From Krasilnikovozyma curviuscula (lineage: Eukaryota > Basidiomycota > Tremellomycetes > Cystofilobasidiales > Mrakiaceae), in NCBI GenBank assembly GCA_014825775.1, contig MVAQ01000249.1, positions 1-29,558 of the forward strand: a stretch of 29,558 nucleotides of DNA. Reading direction: 5' to 3'. The position numbers were made by a program, and so were the translations under genes. This document shows positions 10,449-21,005 of this stretch, piece by piece; the stretch's first letter is position 1; every line of letters starts with the position of its first letter. The notes under the pieces are model-generated. The model saw nothing but the letters and a program-made list of their open reading frames with translations, did not search any database and was not told where the DNA came from.

Positions 10449-12661
10449 ATGCCAGCCCCACCGAATAACCCTTCAGACGCAGCTCTCGAAACTCATAGTA
10501 CGAATGGTGAGCGGGATTTTCCTCTACAGCAAAGTACCCCTTTGAATCGGAAGACTAACCTCAAATCTGCCACACATAGGCTTAGTATCACCAACTCCAG
10601 TTCCATCCCACCTGTACGACCTCCTTCCCGCATACAGCATGCTCCCAACGAACCCACCGACGCCCGACTACCTCAAGCTCATCACCCTCTCGAAAGTTTA
10701 TTCCTCACCGTTGAACATGACACCAACACCGCTCACCAAAGCAGTCAATCTGAGCAAGAAGTTCGGGTGTGAGATCTGGTTGAAGCGGGAAGACCAGCAG
10801 GAGGTTTTCAGTTTCAAGATTCGAGGCGCCTTCAATTTGATGAGCTACTTGGGCGAGGAGGAGAGATGGAAGGGTGTTGTCACCTGCAGTGCAGGTGAGA
10901 GAATCCTTTTTACTTCTTGTGTCTGTCAACAAAGAGCCATTTAGTCTGACCTCTGTGGATTTTTTTCTCTTTCTGATACGTTCGATCGGTCCCTCGGATT
11001 CTACATGATAACCCGTTTTCTCTCTCCTAGGCAACCATGCCCAAGGAGTGGCATTAGCAGGCTTTAAGCTCGGAATCCCTGCAACCATCGTCATGCCCCT
11101 AGCAACACCATCGATAAAATGGCTGAACGTCGAGCGTCTTGGCGCCAAAGTCGTGCTCTTCGGGGACGATTTCGACCAAGCAAAAGCTGAGTGTGCCAGA
11201 CTAGCGAAGCAGCATGGATTGTTTTATGTCCCTCCGTATGATCACCCATTGGTTATCGCTGGCCAGGGTACAATCGCGTTGGAACTCATGCAGCAACTCA
11301 AGAATCCCGAGTCGCTCGATGGCATTTTTGCCAGTATCGGAGGTGGTGGTCTTGTCAGTGGCATTAACACATTCGTGAGGAGGGTCTGCCCACCGAGTGT
11401 GAATGTGTACGGAGTGGAGACTTTCGATGGGGATGCGATGAAGAGGAGTTTGGATAAGGGCGAGAGGGTCACGTTAGATGAGGTTGGCGCATTTCCAGAT
11501 GGAACAGCGGTCAAGATTGTTGGTGAAGAACCGTTCAGATTGTGTAAAGATGAGGGTTTGGCTGGTATCGAGTTGTGTGATAACGATGAGATTTGCGCCG
11601 CTATTAAAGATGTCTTTGAGGGTCAGTTGAATTGTCTCTTCCTCTCTCATTCACCAGTTTCTTACTTTTTTATTTTACTGTTTGCCAGAAACTCGAACTG
11701 TACCAGAACCATCCGGTGCCCTTGCACTCGCTGGTCTCAAATCCCACATCCTGAAGAACAATCTTAAAGGATCAGGCAAACGCTTCGTCGCTGTCGTCAG
11801 CGGTGCGAATGTGAATTTTGGGAAGATGAGATTTGTGGCTGAGCGTGCGGAGCTTGGTGAAAGGAGAGAAGTTTTGATGAGCATCACTATTCCTGAGGTG
11901 CCAGGAAGGTGAGCATTCCAGATTAGGGTGTACCCAAACCTGGCCAATTATTTATACCATCTTTTTTTTTCAGTTTCCGTAATTTCCACAATCTTATCCA
12001 TCCACGAACAGTCACCGAATTCTCTTACCGCTACGCCCAATCCGGCGGCGATGCTTTAATATTCACCTCCTTCCTTATCGTCTCCAAGGGCGCATCAGGA
12101 CCAACGCCTTCGGAACGAGCAACAGAGGTCAATGAGATCTTATCTAACTTGAAGAAGAACGGGATGACAGCGAACGACGTCAGCGATGATGAGATCAGTA
12201 AAGATCACATCAGGTATCTCATTGGTGGTAGAGTTGAGGTCGAGAACGAAAGGGTGTTCAGATTCGGCAAGTTATTCTCAATACAGAAGTGATGCGTCAT
12301 TCTAACCCCTTTTTATTATTAGAATTCCCGGAAAGACCTAACGCCCTCCATAAATTCCTTCACAACCTTGACTCATGTCGAAACAACCAGCCTTGGAATA
12401 TTTCCATGTTCCATTACCGTAACCACGGTGCAGGTACGTCTCACTCTTCCTCTTCTTTTCGAACAATTCGTTTGCCAGATGCCGACCAGACATATCTCTT
12501 GTCTTACAGATCTCGGAAAAGTGTTGATAGGCATCCAAGTTGCACCCGAAGACTCAGAGGCATTTGATGTATTCCTCAAGGAGCTCGGATACTCGTACAC
12601 TGAACAGACAGATAACGCAGTTTACAAGAGGTTCTTGAGGGTGTCACCGTTGACGCATTAA
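10449..12661 (+). CDS. ILV1: Threonine dehydratase (threonine ammonia-lyase)
   Basis: PLP enzyme converting L-threonine to 2-oxobutanoate plus ammonia, the first step of isoleucine synthesis. Exons: 10449-10506, 10580-10894, 11031-11621, 11689-11908, 11974-12266, 12323-12433, 12510-12661; 579 aa. The catalytic domain has [19 protein letters not shown] with PLP lysine Lys99, then [14 protein letters not shown], the phosphate-binding [10 protein letters not shown], and [10 protein letters not shown]. The C-terminal half carries two ACT-like regulatory domains, where isoleucine inhibits and valine activates in relatives: one from [17 protein letters not shown], the second from [16 protein letters not shown], ending with [16 protein letters not shown]. 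Intron 5 (12267-12322) uses a GC donor (G|GCAAGT), and the frame requires it. The N-terminus is Pro/Asn-rich and acidic, without an obvious mitochondrial presequence, which is odd for this enzyme. Confidence 0.96.
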
Positions 12662-12862
12662 ATGACCGTCAATAGTTTGTTTACCTTCCATCTATGACCA
12701 CAAGTCTTTCTGGACAAACAACTTCTAGCAAGGGATTACATAAATACCTGTTTGGGCCAATCCGGAACGTATATAAACTTTAATAGAGAGTATGGAGATG
12801 AAGTAAAAAAAGGTGATAAAGGCAAAAAAAAAAGGGGCAAGCTTGCAGGCACGAGTCACAAA

Positions 12863-14802
12863 CTAACATACGAAGAGTAAATTCACATCCATTGGATGAC
12901 TGGAACTGAGTTGAGGTTTTTGATCATACTTGAAAGGAAAAGTCTGCAATCAGAACGGCATATGTTTCATTCGATAACGAACGGTGTGACACTCACTTTG
13001 CCTCTCAACTCTTCACGAATTGTCACAAGGAGCTGTTGGTAGCTCTGTTGAGGGTACTTGGTAAGAGCAGCGATGAATGCGTAACTCATAGCACCTTGTG
13101 AGAAGGAAAAAGTTGTCAGGTTTGTAAGGTGAACTGAAGGTGATAAGAGATTTGGAAGAGGGCGCACCTGTTGCTTTACCAGCTTCTTGAGTATCTGCCG
13201 AGGTTTGAGAATCTTTACAGCCAGACCAAGACTTTGGAAAGGGCATAATCAGTAACCGCCTGCGAGTGTCGATCTGGGATGTCACTCACAATCACATCCG
13301 CTGGAGAAGTCTTCGTCTGTTTGGTCTGTTGAGAAGCCTGGTTACCACCTGAGACCTGTTTGAAAGTTCCCATCAGGCCACTCATCATTCCGCCCAGATC
13401 ACCTCTCAGGTAACTCATTCCAGCACCAAGGATACCTTGACCCGCCTCGGCCAGGAGATTGGGCTCTTTGATTTTTCCCTCAGTGGAGTAGACGTATGGT
13501 AGATCAAGGGCAGTACCTACACGAAAGTGGAAACTATTTAGCTATCGGAAACCTCAGGAACTATAGCGTATACCTGAACGGCTCACCAGAATGACATGAA
13601 TCGAAGATAGCTGTGAGTCTACAACCCGGTGGGAGGGATCGCACCATGATGTCGTGCATTTGATCGTCAACGATGTGGGTCGTCTCCTTGAAGTCGACGG
13701 GATAGATGACTTCGTCGAAACCATCATCCTCGTCGCCATCCAAGTCGGGAGTCTGACCGCCATGACCTGAGTAGTGGAAGAAGAGAGCGTCGTTTGGTTG
13801 AGCACCTAGAAAGAAAAGTGAATATAATCAGCTTTGAATGAATAGAGAATGGGACGACGATGAGGGTTTCACCTCTAACGAGCCACTGCATAGCTGCGAG
13901 GATGTTGGCTCTGGTAGGTTGGCTTCGTGGATCACGAGCGTCATCGGTGAGAACGACAATGTCATCTTCTTTGTAACCGTATCGTACACAGATAAAGTTC
14001 TTGACGTTGTGGACATCGTTAATACACCCACTTAGAGCATTGGATGAGCCGATGTACTAGCGAGAGAATAGTCAGCTTCTGCGAGAAAAACAATGTGAAT
14101 TATAGGTTTAACTCACATTGATTCCAACAAGAAGTGCCTTCTTGTTTCCGTTACACTGTGAGTACTGGAAGTAAGGCTGTTGTTGGCCATTCTGTGCTTG
14201 GAAGGTAGGGCCGTAGTTTTGAGCTTGGGTTGGGATCGCTTGAGGTGGTGGCCCTTGAGGGGGAGCATAAGATGGTCTAATACAGGGCAGAGATGATCAG
14301 CCACTTTTCATTGATCAAATATTTTTGGGAGCGAGAGTTGGCCTTTTATAGCTCAGAATCGGTAAATTGCACGTCACGCAGCCGCTTCACTCTTGAGATT
14401 GGTACCAAGGGTTTAAGTGACACTCTCTTACCTAGCATTTGGGTTCACAGGTGGTGGTCCACTCTGTGAAATCCAGTAGACCAAAGCTGTTCAGTACTCC
14501 CGTCCTTTTCGAGGACAGCAGCTTCTCGACTCACCGGTGGTCCGTACTGCGGCGTATAATGACCTTGAGGCTTTTGGTACCCCTGTGGGGGGACGGGAGG
14601 GGGTTGGTATTGACCTTGGTAAGCACCTGGAGGTGGGCCAGCTGGTCTAGTGTATTGATTAGGAGGTGGACCCTGAGGAGCACTAAAACAAGGGAAAGAG
14701 ATGCGGCTTAGATACTTGAGCCTATAGCCTCAAAGAAAAACCATACCCATGGTACTGTTGTTGTTGATGCTGCTGTTGACCTGGGTACTGATTCCAACTC
14801 AT
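12863..14802 (-). CDS. MCA1: Type I metacaspase
   Basis: Arg/Lys-specific cysteine protease linked in fungi to stress, protein quality control and cell death. Ten exons (5'->3'): 14802-14747, 14682-14535, 14463-14432, 14276-14117, 14056-13873, 13805-13587, 13516-13290, 13231-13168, 13094-12997, 12928-12863; 417 aa, near the yeast length. The N-terminal prodomain is Gln/Pro-rich ([10 protein letters not shown], then [18 protein letters not shown]), as in type I metacaspases. The catalytic core starts at [14 protein letters not shown]. The dyad is His208 in [17 protein letters not shown] and Cys264 in IFDSCHSG. Other marks are [19 protein letters not shown] and the C-terminal [15 protein letters not shown]. 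Exon 3 is only 32 nt. Exon 10 has a second in-frame acceptor 15 nt upstream (start 12943). The gene is convergent with ILV1, about 200 bp apart. Confidence 0.95.
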
Positions 14803-15927
14803 CTTCGTTGCTTTTGCACTTAGTGGAATTTATAGATCAAACGGGAGGCGCTGCTTTCAATAGGCGACGATATTGTAAGAGTTAGCAAAATATTTCAGGA
14901 ACAGGAGCAGCAGAAACGAGAATTACCTGGAATATAATAGTTTAAATAAGTTCTGAGGAAAAGAAGCAGGGTATGAGGATGATATCAGCACCAGCACAAG
15001 TAAAGAGCCTCAATCCACTTCAAACCCATGCAGCACCCCATCACAACGGCTTTTCTTCGACAGACAAAGAACATAGGCTACTCACCGGAAGAAGAGCTGG
15101 GCGTACAAGAAACAAGAAATAAAGTGCAAGGGATGAAAGAAGTTAGCCTCTATGTTGCACTTCTCACGTAACCTGTTCATTAATTGACAGCAGGACTGCC
15201 CTACTTACTATAGATTAGTATTAGGAACCTTTAGATTGTAGTATCCTCAAAGAAATCGAGCAACGTTGACCGTCGGTTGCACCACAAACTCGTCGCTGGC
15301 GTCAGGTTCTAGCCCCTCGGCTAAGAATATGAGATGAAAGTTCAAAAATACACCAAGTGCGCTTTTCAATTCGCATGGTAAAGTGAGATGGTCTAGTAAA
15401 AACTGAAGAGCCATAGTCAAGGTTTCCAGAGAGGTAACGGTACTACCGCTGACACTCTGGTTGATTGTGATGGCAAGTTCTGGCAATGAACGGAAGCTTG
15501 GAAACCAACACAATGAGTTGTGGAGCGGAAGATGATGGATTCAATATCTTGTAAGATATCAGACTATGCGGCTGGCGGTTCTATTAAGTTGTAGACGAAT
15601 GCAACTTGGACGGAATAGAAACCTGATGGATCATTTGAGAACACAAGCTGCTGTAACAACCAGAGATGAAATGCTTGTAGGTATTATCGAGATCATCACA
15701 CGAAAGAGCTTTGGCAAGGGCTTTGACAAGGGCTCAGAGAGCAAAAACAAAACAAGGTCGAGTTCGCCCTGAATTGCGTGGCATAACCGCTACCGCATCA
15801 AAAAACCAATTTCCGGACGCTGAAATTTCGTTCGTGCAGTGAAACTCTCCTGCAGCCAACCATCATATTTCTTTCCAGGATAACTCGCAGGAGGACCCAT
15901 TTTTAAGCAGGGTTAGGAGGAGAAATC
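14803..15927. other. 1.1-kb divergent interval with weak opposing ORFs
   Basis: This interval lies between the metacaspase (minus strand) and RPB5 (plus strand) starts and should contain both promoters. I recognise no gene. Two open frames deserve mention. On the minus strand, 15513-15247 is open without a clear ATG (hydrophobic; contains LETLTMALQFLLDHLTLP). On the plus strand, 15566-15772 opens with an ATG (68 aa, basic end NKTRSSSP). Neither shows a domain, and convincing splice extensions could not be built. A small unannotated gene remains possible. Confidence 0.4.
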
Positions 15928-17078
15928 ATGTCCAACGACGATAGAGAAACAGCGAGGAACGTCCTATCATTGCTGGACATTTCCTGGAATGGCTCTCGAG
16001 ACTGACCTACAATCCACTTTTGCTCCTACAGGCTATGGAGAGTCAACCGAACAGTCCACGAAATGGTTGATGATAGGGTCAGTTCTACGACAGTTGCCTA
16101 ACGGTGGGTGTTTGATGGTGGGAGCTGACAAGTCTGCTTTACTTCTCCCTGCTCTCTGGTATGATTCATTACTCAGGGTTTCGCAGTGTCAGAGGACGAA
16201 AAGAGCATGGACTTGGAGGAATTTAAGTCTCTATATGCTAAGAACGGAGCCGTCGAGTGAGTTGATGGGTTCCTCCTAGACCGACTACCCCTCCGCAGAG
16301 TCCAGCTTTCTCAACCCTCTTTATCTTCCCTAAAGTCGAACATCACTCAACTTCTGGACAAATTCTCGAAAAGATCCGACAGACTCGATATTCATTTTCT
16401 TTGCTGACGAGAAGAAGGTAGGCGTCAAAACTATGAGAAAGTAAGTTTTCTATGACGAAGATTTCTTGCAGTTACTCGTCCCAGCCGACTGATATTCTGA
16501 GTCTCATTTCTTGGATCGAAATCTCTAGATTCATCGACGTTTTATCTCAGAAACAGATCCGACGAGGCCTCATCATCTACTCCGACACCCTATCCCCTCC
16601 AGCCCGTAAAGTCTTAACGTCAATGGGCCAAGACTACAAGCTCGAAGAATACGCCGAGAGCGACTTGTTGGTTAACATTACGAAGCATGTTCTGGTTCCG
16701 TTGCATGAGGTGTTGAGCGATGTCGAGAAGAAGGAGCTGCTGGAAAGATAGTCAGTGTTGGCTCATGTCACCTTTCGCGATTTCAGCACCTGCTCTTCGA
16801 ATGACCTACTGACGTGCTTACTGTCTTCTAATTGTCATTAGCCGTCTGAGAGATACTCAGCTTCCAAGAATCCTCCTGGCGGATCCTGTGGCGCGATACT
16901 ATGGTCTGACGCGTGGCCAAGTTGTCAAAATCACTCGGCCTTCGGAAACTGCTGTAAGTTCACCCTTCCTCTCTCAACAGCTGTAACTTCTTCTATGATC
17001 CTACTCTGACATGGGTTCATTTTGTTTCTGGCGTTGGATTTACAGGGAAGATACATCACCTTCAGAATTGCTCTGTAA
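15928..17078 (+). CDS. RPB5: RNA polymerases I, II and III shared subunit RPABC1 (Rpb5)
   Basis: Shared nuclear RNA polymerase subunit forming part of the lower jaw. Exons: 15928-15956, 16032-16077, 16177-16256, 16336-16440, 16529-16750, 16842-16953, 17046-17078; 208 aa (yeast 215). The N-terminal jaw domain begins [20 protein letters not shown], followed by [22 protein letters not shown], then [20 protein letters not shown]. The C-terminal assembly domain has [45 protein letters not shown] and [16 protein letters not shown], nearly invariant in eukaryotes and archaeal RpoH. All junctions are GT-AG except the first. To keep the frame into RLWRV, exon 1 must end AG with the intron beginning GA (15957-16031). 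The nearby GT at 15961 breaks the frame. This is either a rare GA-AG intron or a one-base sequence error. Confidence 0.94.
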
Positions 17079-17413
17079 GGAACAAGGGAGTTTTGCTTCC
17101 TTGTGGACACTATGACGCTCTGAAAGAGACGGTGTAGTAGCTGTTAGATAGTGTTGCGTATTGAAAATGGGATTGGAAGAGAAGGCTGAAGCATGACCCT
17201 CTGTTTGTACGATATTATGGATCCTACGCCTTTTTTTTGTCCTTGTCGTTGATAATAATTGCAAAAGTCAATGACTCATAAGTCTAGTGTAGCCAGTGAC
17301 ATAAGGCTACTAGACAATTCGAGGAATGTTCCCATTAGTCGCCTCATCTGCATGTGGTTTCTTCGCCAACTACGTTTCCTCTTCTTCAAACACAAAGAGT
17401 GGGCTAGCTTCTA
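17079..17413 (+). promoter_or_regulatory. RPB5-APL6 intergenic region
   Basis: The 335 bp hold the RPB5 3' UTR and the APL6 promoter/leader. No gene is recognised. An ATG at 17326 opens a frame that is out of register with APL6 and overlaps its start. If transcription begins upstream of 17326, this would act as an upstream start codon. No clear TATA or CCAAT motif stands out. Confidence 0.4.
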
Positions 17414-20400
17414 ATGGAGTCACTCTCGAGGTTATCTCAAAGAATCCAAGAGAATATCCAGGTACACAGTCGTTTCTATGTTCAGCTCCTCAATCAAGGC
17501 CCACTCATGACCCATCCCCTCGTTTACTTCGCCATAGGAATCGACCAGAGACCTCTCCTTTGTACCTGGCTCCTCCTCTTCTGCTTTGTTTGATACCTCA
17601 GATGAGAGAATAAAAGAGATCAGGAAGCTGCTGGACTCGAGCCATGACAAAGAGAAGATAGAAGGGATGAAGAGCCTGCTGGCTGTGAGTAACCCATGCG
17701 TTTTGAGAAAGCGCAGCTATGAAGGTATCGACCACCTTTCTGTCAGAAGCTGAAATTTACTATTATTTCTGTCCGTTTTTGTGATGATGGTGCTGCTGTA
17801 GCTTATATCCAAAAACCGAGACGTTTCGTCATGTCTGTCCAGCCGTATCTTTCATCTGCTGCTACCGTTGGTAGACATCTGATTCGCCCTCTGCCTTCTA
17901 CATAGTCTTTGCACACGTCATCAAAATTGCACCCTCTCAAACACTCGAGCTCAAGAAGCTAGTCTACATATACATCCTGCGGTACTCATCTCAAGAGCCC
18001 GACCTGTCACTTCTCTCGATCAACACCTTCCAAAAGGACCTCAATGACAGCAGCCCCTTGATACGGTGCATGAGCATTAGAGTTCTTAGTGGTATGAGGG
18101 TGCCTGGAATTGGTACTCTGGTATTGGAGGCTTTGAAAAAGGGGAGTAGAGACTCGAACCCTTGGGTTAGAAAAGCTGCTGCTCTGGGAATACCGAAGGT
18201 ATACTCGTGAGTCACAACTTCATCATTTCATTAGCTCTCTGTGAGAATTGTGGGATGGTTGCTGACTTGAGAAGCCCTGCGACGCCATTGCTTCCTGCCT
18301 GCGACAATCACCGTCCCCAGTACCGACCCAACGCTGTTCTCATCTCTTCTTCAAATTCTTACTCAACTGCTGGATTCAAACTCTCCGATCCCCCTAGGTG
18401 CTACGATCCAGTCGTTCAACGCACTGTGCCCTGACCGCCTCGACATCATTCACCCTTACTACAGGAAACTATGTAAAGCTGTTGTGGACTTGGACCAGTG
18501 GGCTCAGGTGTCGGTTATTGAGTTGCTGGTAAGGTACGCAATGGTTATGTTGGAGAAGCCAGGTGACCTTCGGAAGGACGAAAAGGAATCTAAGGCGAGT
18601 TTGTTCAGCGTCGTGACTCGTAGTTTCGTTATTTCAACAGCTCATAATCGATTTCATCTCAGGAAGCAAATCCCACCTTAACTCTAATTTCAAATTCCCC
18701 GTCTTCATCTTCAGGACCTGACTCTCCACCAGACTTTCTCTCTTCACATTACTCGTCGATTGACGAAGACCTCTTGCTTCTCTTACACTGCACCTTGCCA
18801 CTCTTGTCATCTTACTCCCCTGCCGTTGTTTTATCTACCGTTCGACTTCACTTCTCTCTGAGCCCGCCCACTTCTAACCTCCGATACCTATCGACATCCC
18901 TACTGCGCCTCCTACCGCCTTCACCCCCAGCAACTGAGCTTGTCTTGCTCACCACCATCAAATCTATCTGCCAGAGCAAAACCGCAGAGCATCGAGAGAT
19001 CTTCAAGGGGAAATGGAGGAACTTCCTAGTCAACGTCTCCAGTGGAGCTGATGGGCTGGAAATTGTGAAGGAGAAGATTGAGATCTTGAAGCTTTTGGTG
19101 GACCACGAAAATGTCGAGAGTATGATCGATGAATTTGTTGTAAGTATCCACCTATCTTTCCCCATTCTGTTACCTCGGAGACGAATCCACCGATTTTTTT
19201 TTTCAGCACTACTCTCGCTCTTCTGAACCTGAGACGTCAAGCCTGTCGATCTTGGCTCTCGGTTACTGCGTAGAATCTCAGCCCCAGACTAGCGAGATCA
19301 TCCTCAAGCACCTTTTGAAGATGCTGCGAAGCAGGAATGGTGAGCAATTAATTATATCATGGTCTGCCCTGATGAACGAGATCGACGACTGACGAGTTGT
19401 CTTGATCCATTTCAGAGTCCACGACTACCTCCGCTGTCCTCGTCATCAAGTCCATCGTCCTTTCATCGTCAGCACCAAACCCACAGGATCTTGTGTCCAG
19501 GCTTGCAGCACGACTTAATGTCATTCCTTCACCGGAGGCTAGAACGTGTATTTACTGGCTTGTAGGTGAACACCCTGGAAATTGGGGAGAAGAGGTTCTG
19601 AGAATAGGTGCGAAAAAATTCAGAGAAGAGGCGAGTATCATTGCGGTTTGCGTCGCTCTCGATTTCAGTTCTGATTTTTCGATATCTCAGGCACCGGCGG
19701 TGAAAGTCAACATCCTCACGCTCGCTGCTAAACTGTTGGCGCGTCGAACCTCGCCAAATCCAACGTTACATCTCTTGACTAAGTACTTGTTTCAACTGGC
19801 GAAGTACGACACGGACTATGATGTTCGATCTCAAGGTCGGTTTTTTTACGGACTGACCCGAGGCCTTGCTGGGATGGAAGAAGACAATGGCAATGAGGAT
19901 GGGTTCGATCAGGATCAAGTCCGAGTTGTGCTGAGGAGGGAACAAGTCGAGGTCATTCTAGGAGGTGGGAGAAGTAACGGCTCATCTGTCGAGTCAAGCA
20001 GTCGTCAGCATTCTTCTGTTGCTGCGACATAAGATTCTTTCAACTCACAATTTCCCTTTACTTTCAATTCAGACCAAATGTATGAGCTTGGTACGATGAG
20101 CTTGATTGCTGGTAAGACGTTGCCTGGCTCAAGGTCGCTACCTGGTTGGCTAGAGGAAGGTACCGACTCAAGTCTGAGGGATGTGGAAGAGGTAAGTAAT
20201 TCCTATAGAGCGTGAGGTATTTCACCATTTTTTTTAATTTAGCTGCTAATTGCATTTCTTCGCATTGATAGGAGGAAGAGATGCCAACGGCGCCGCTCCA
20301 ACCTCTCAGCGCACTGAAAGGCTTTGGAAGTGACTCACGGTTCATGCCGGCATCCAGTGGATTTGGAGTTGATGCAAGATCTGCTACCTCTTCTCCCGTA

Positions 20401-20641
20401 TCAGTATCGGTTGCACCCAGGAACAAAGAACGAGATCTGGAGAAGTTTTATGCTAGCGAGAGGTACGTATAATCTAGTGCGACCGTAGCTCCACACGAAA
20501 TCAGCTCGCTCATCTCCCCTTCCTTTTTTTTTGCCTCCTAGTGAATCGGAGTCTGAAGAAGAAGAAGAGACAGAATCTGAGGATGATGATGAGGAAGAAG
20601 AGGAGGAGGAGGAGGAGGAATCGGACGAGGAGGAAGGTTGA
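17414..20641 (+). CDS. APL6: AP-3 adaptor complex large subunit beta
   Basis: Beta subunit of the AP-3 coat that carries cargo from Golgi/endosome to the vacuole. Twelve exons: 17414-17461, 17538-17684, 17802-17832, 17906-18206, 18321-18612 (or -18594), 18663-19139, 19207-19339, 19416-19630, 19691-19973, 20073-20191, 20272-20462, 20542-20641; about 778 aa. It starts MESLSRLSQRIQENIQ, then the adaptin trunk: KEKIEGMKSLLALISKNRDV, LELKKLVYIYILRYSSQEPD, LLSINTFQKDL, MSIRVLSGMRVPGIG, SFNALCPDRLDIIHPYYRKL and LAKYDTDYDVRSQGRF. After ELGTMSLIAGKTLPG it ends in a Ser/Glu/Asp-rich acidic tail, the hinge feature typical of AP-3 beta; an ear domain is not present. Intron 8 (19631-19690) appears to use GC-AG. 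Intron 5 could be GC-AG (18595) or GT-AG (18613). The 5' ATG choice follows the family start MESL and the frame. Confidence 0.9.
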
Positions 20642-21005
20642 TCTGTTGGCGCTTTATACATCGCTGATATCTTCACAGTCCATAGTCATTTCAAGGATTT
20701 CTTTTTCCTTTATAACATCTTTCCCACCATATCATGCAGATGCTTTCCACCGTGATCTGACGGAGAAGCTATGATCTGTGTCCATTTAACCGTGCTTGAT
20801 TTAGAACTCTGCATTAGCGACCATGAGTACTTTGTTTTTTTCGAAGATATAAGGAAAGGTCAACCAATCAGATCTTCTTTTTGTTTTGATTTTTCTCTGT
20901 TGATTTCTTCACAGGGCCAAATTCTGCACATGGCGCTCGAGCGCCGCGTGGTGGACAAGCGACCCGACGGTCAAAGACACCCCCAAAATAAATAAAAACA
21001 GCAGC
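20642..21005 (+). promoter_or_regulatory. Transporter promoter and leader: CCAAT box, palindrome, uORF
   Basis: Upstream of the amino acid transporter, CCAATCA (20864-20870) resembles a CCAAT box. A pyrimidine tract ending TTCACAG (20913) could be a leader-intron acceptor. A short uORF runs from ATG 20930 to TAA 20995 (21 codons, many Arg/Lys), 10 nt before the transporter start. The perfect palindrome GGCGCTCGAGCGCC (20932-20945) lies inside the uORF beginning and could fold as a hairpin at the uORF start codon. This is inference from sequence; the transcription start is unknown. Confidence 0.4.
20930..20995 (+). CDS. Upstream ORF in the transporter leader
   Basis: The frame runs ATG GCG CTC GAG ... 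AAA TAA and encodes 21 residues beginning MALERRVVDKR. It is too short to be a normal gene and ends just upstream of the transporter ATG, a layout typical of uORFs that limit re-initiation. It is real only if the mRNA start lies upstream of 20930. Confidence 0.35.
   Translation: MALERRVVDKRPDGQRHPQNK

Noticed and set aside
16441..16528. Shorter RPB5 intron ending at TTGCAG (about 31 nt), which also keeps frame
   Set aside because: It is too short for efficient splicing and would insert about 20 residues into a conserved part of Rpb5.
20542..20641. GAG/GAA purine-rich repeat as a simple-sequence element
   Set aside because: It is in frame and encodes the acidic Ser/Glu/Asp tail expected of AP-3 beta.
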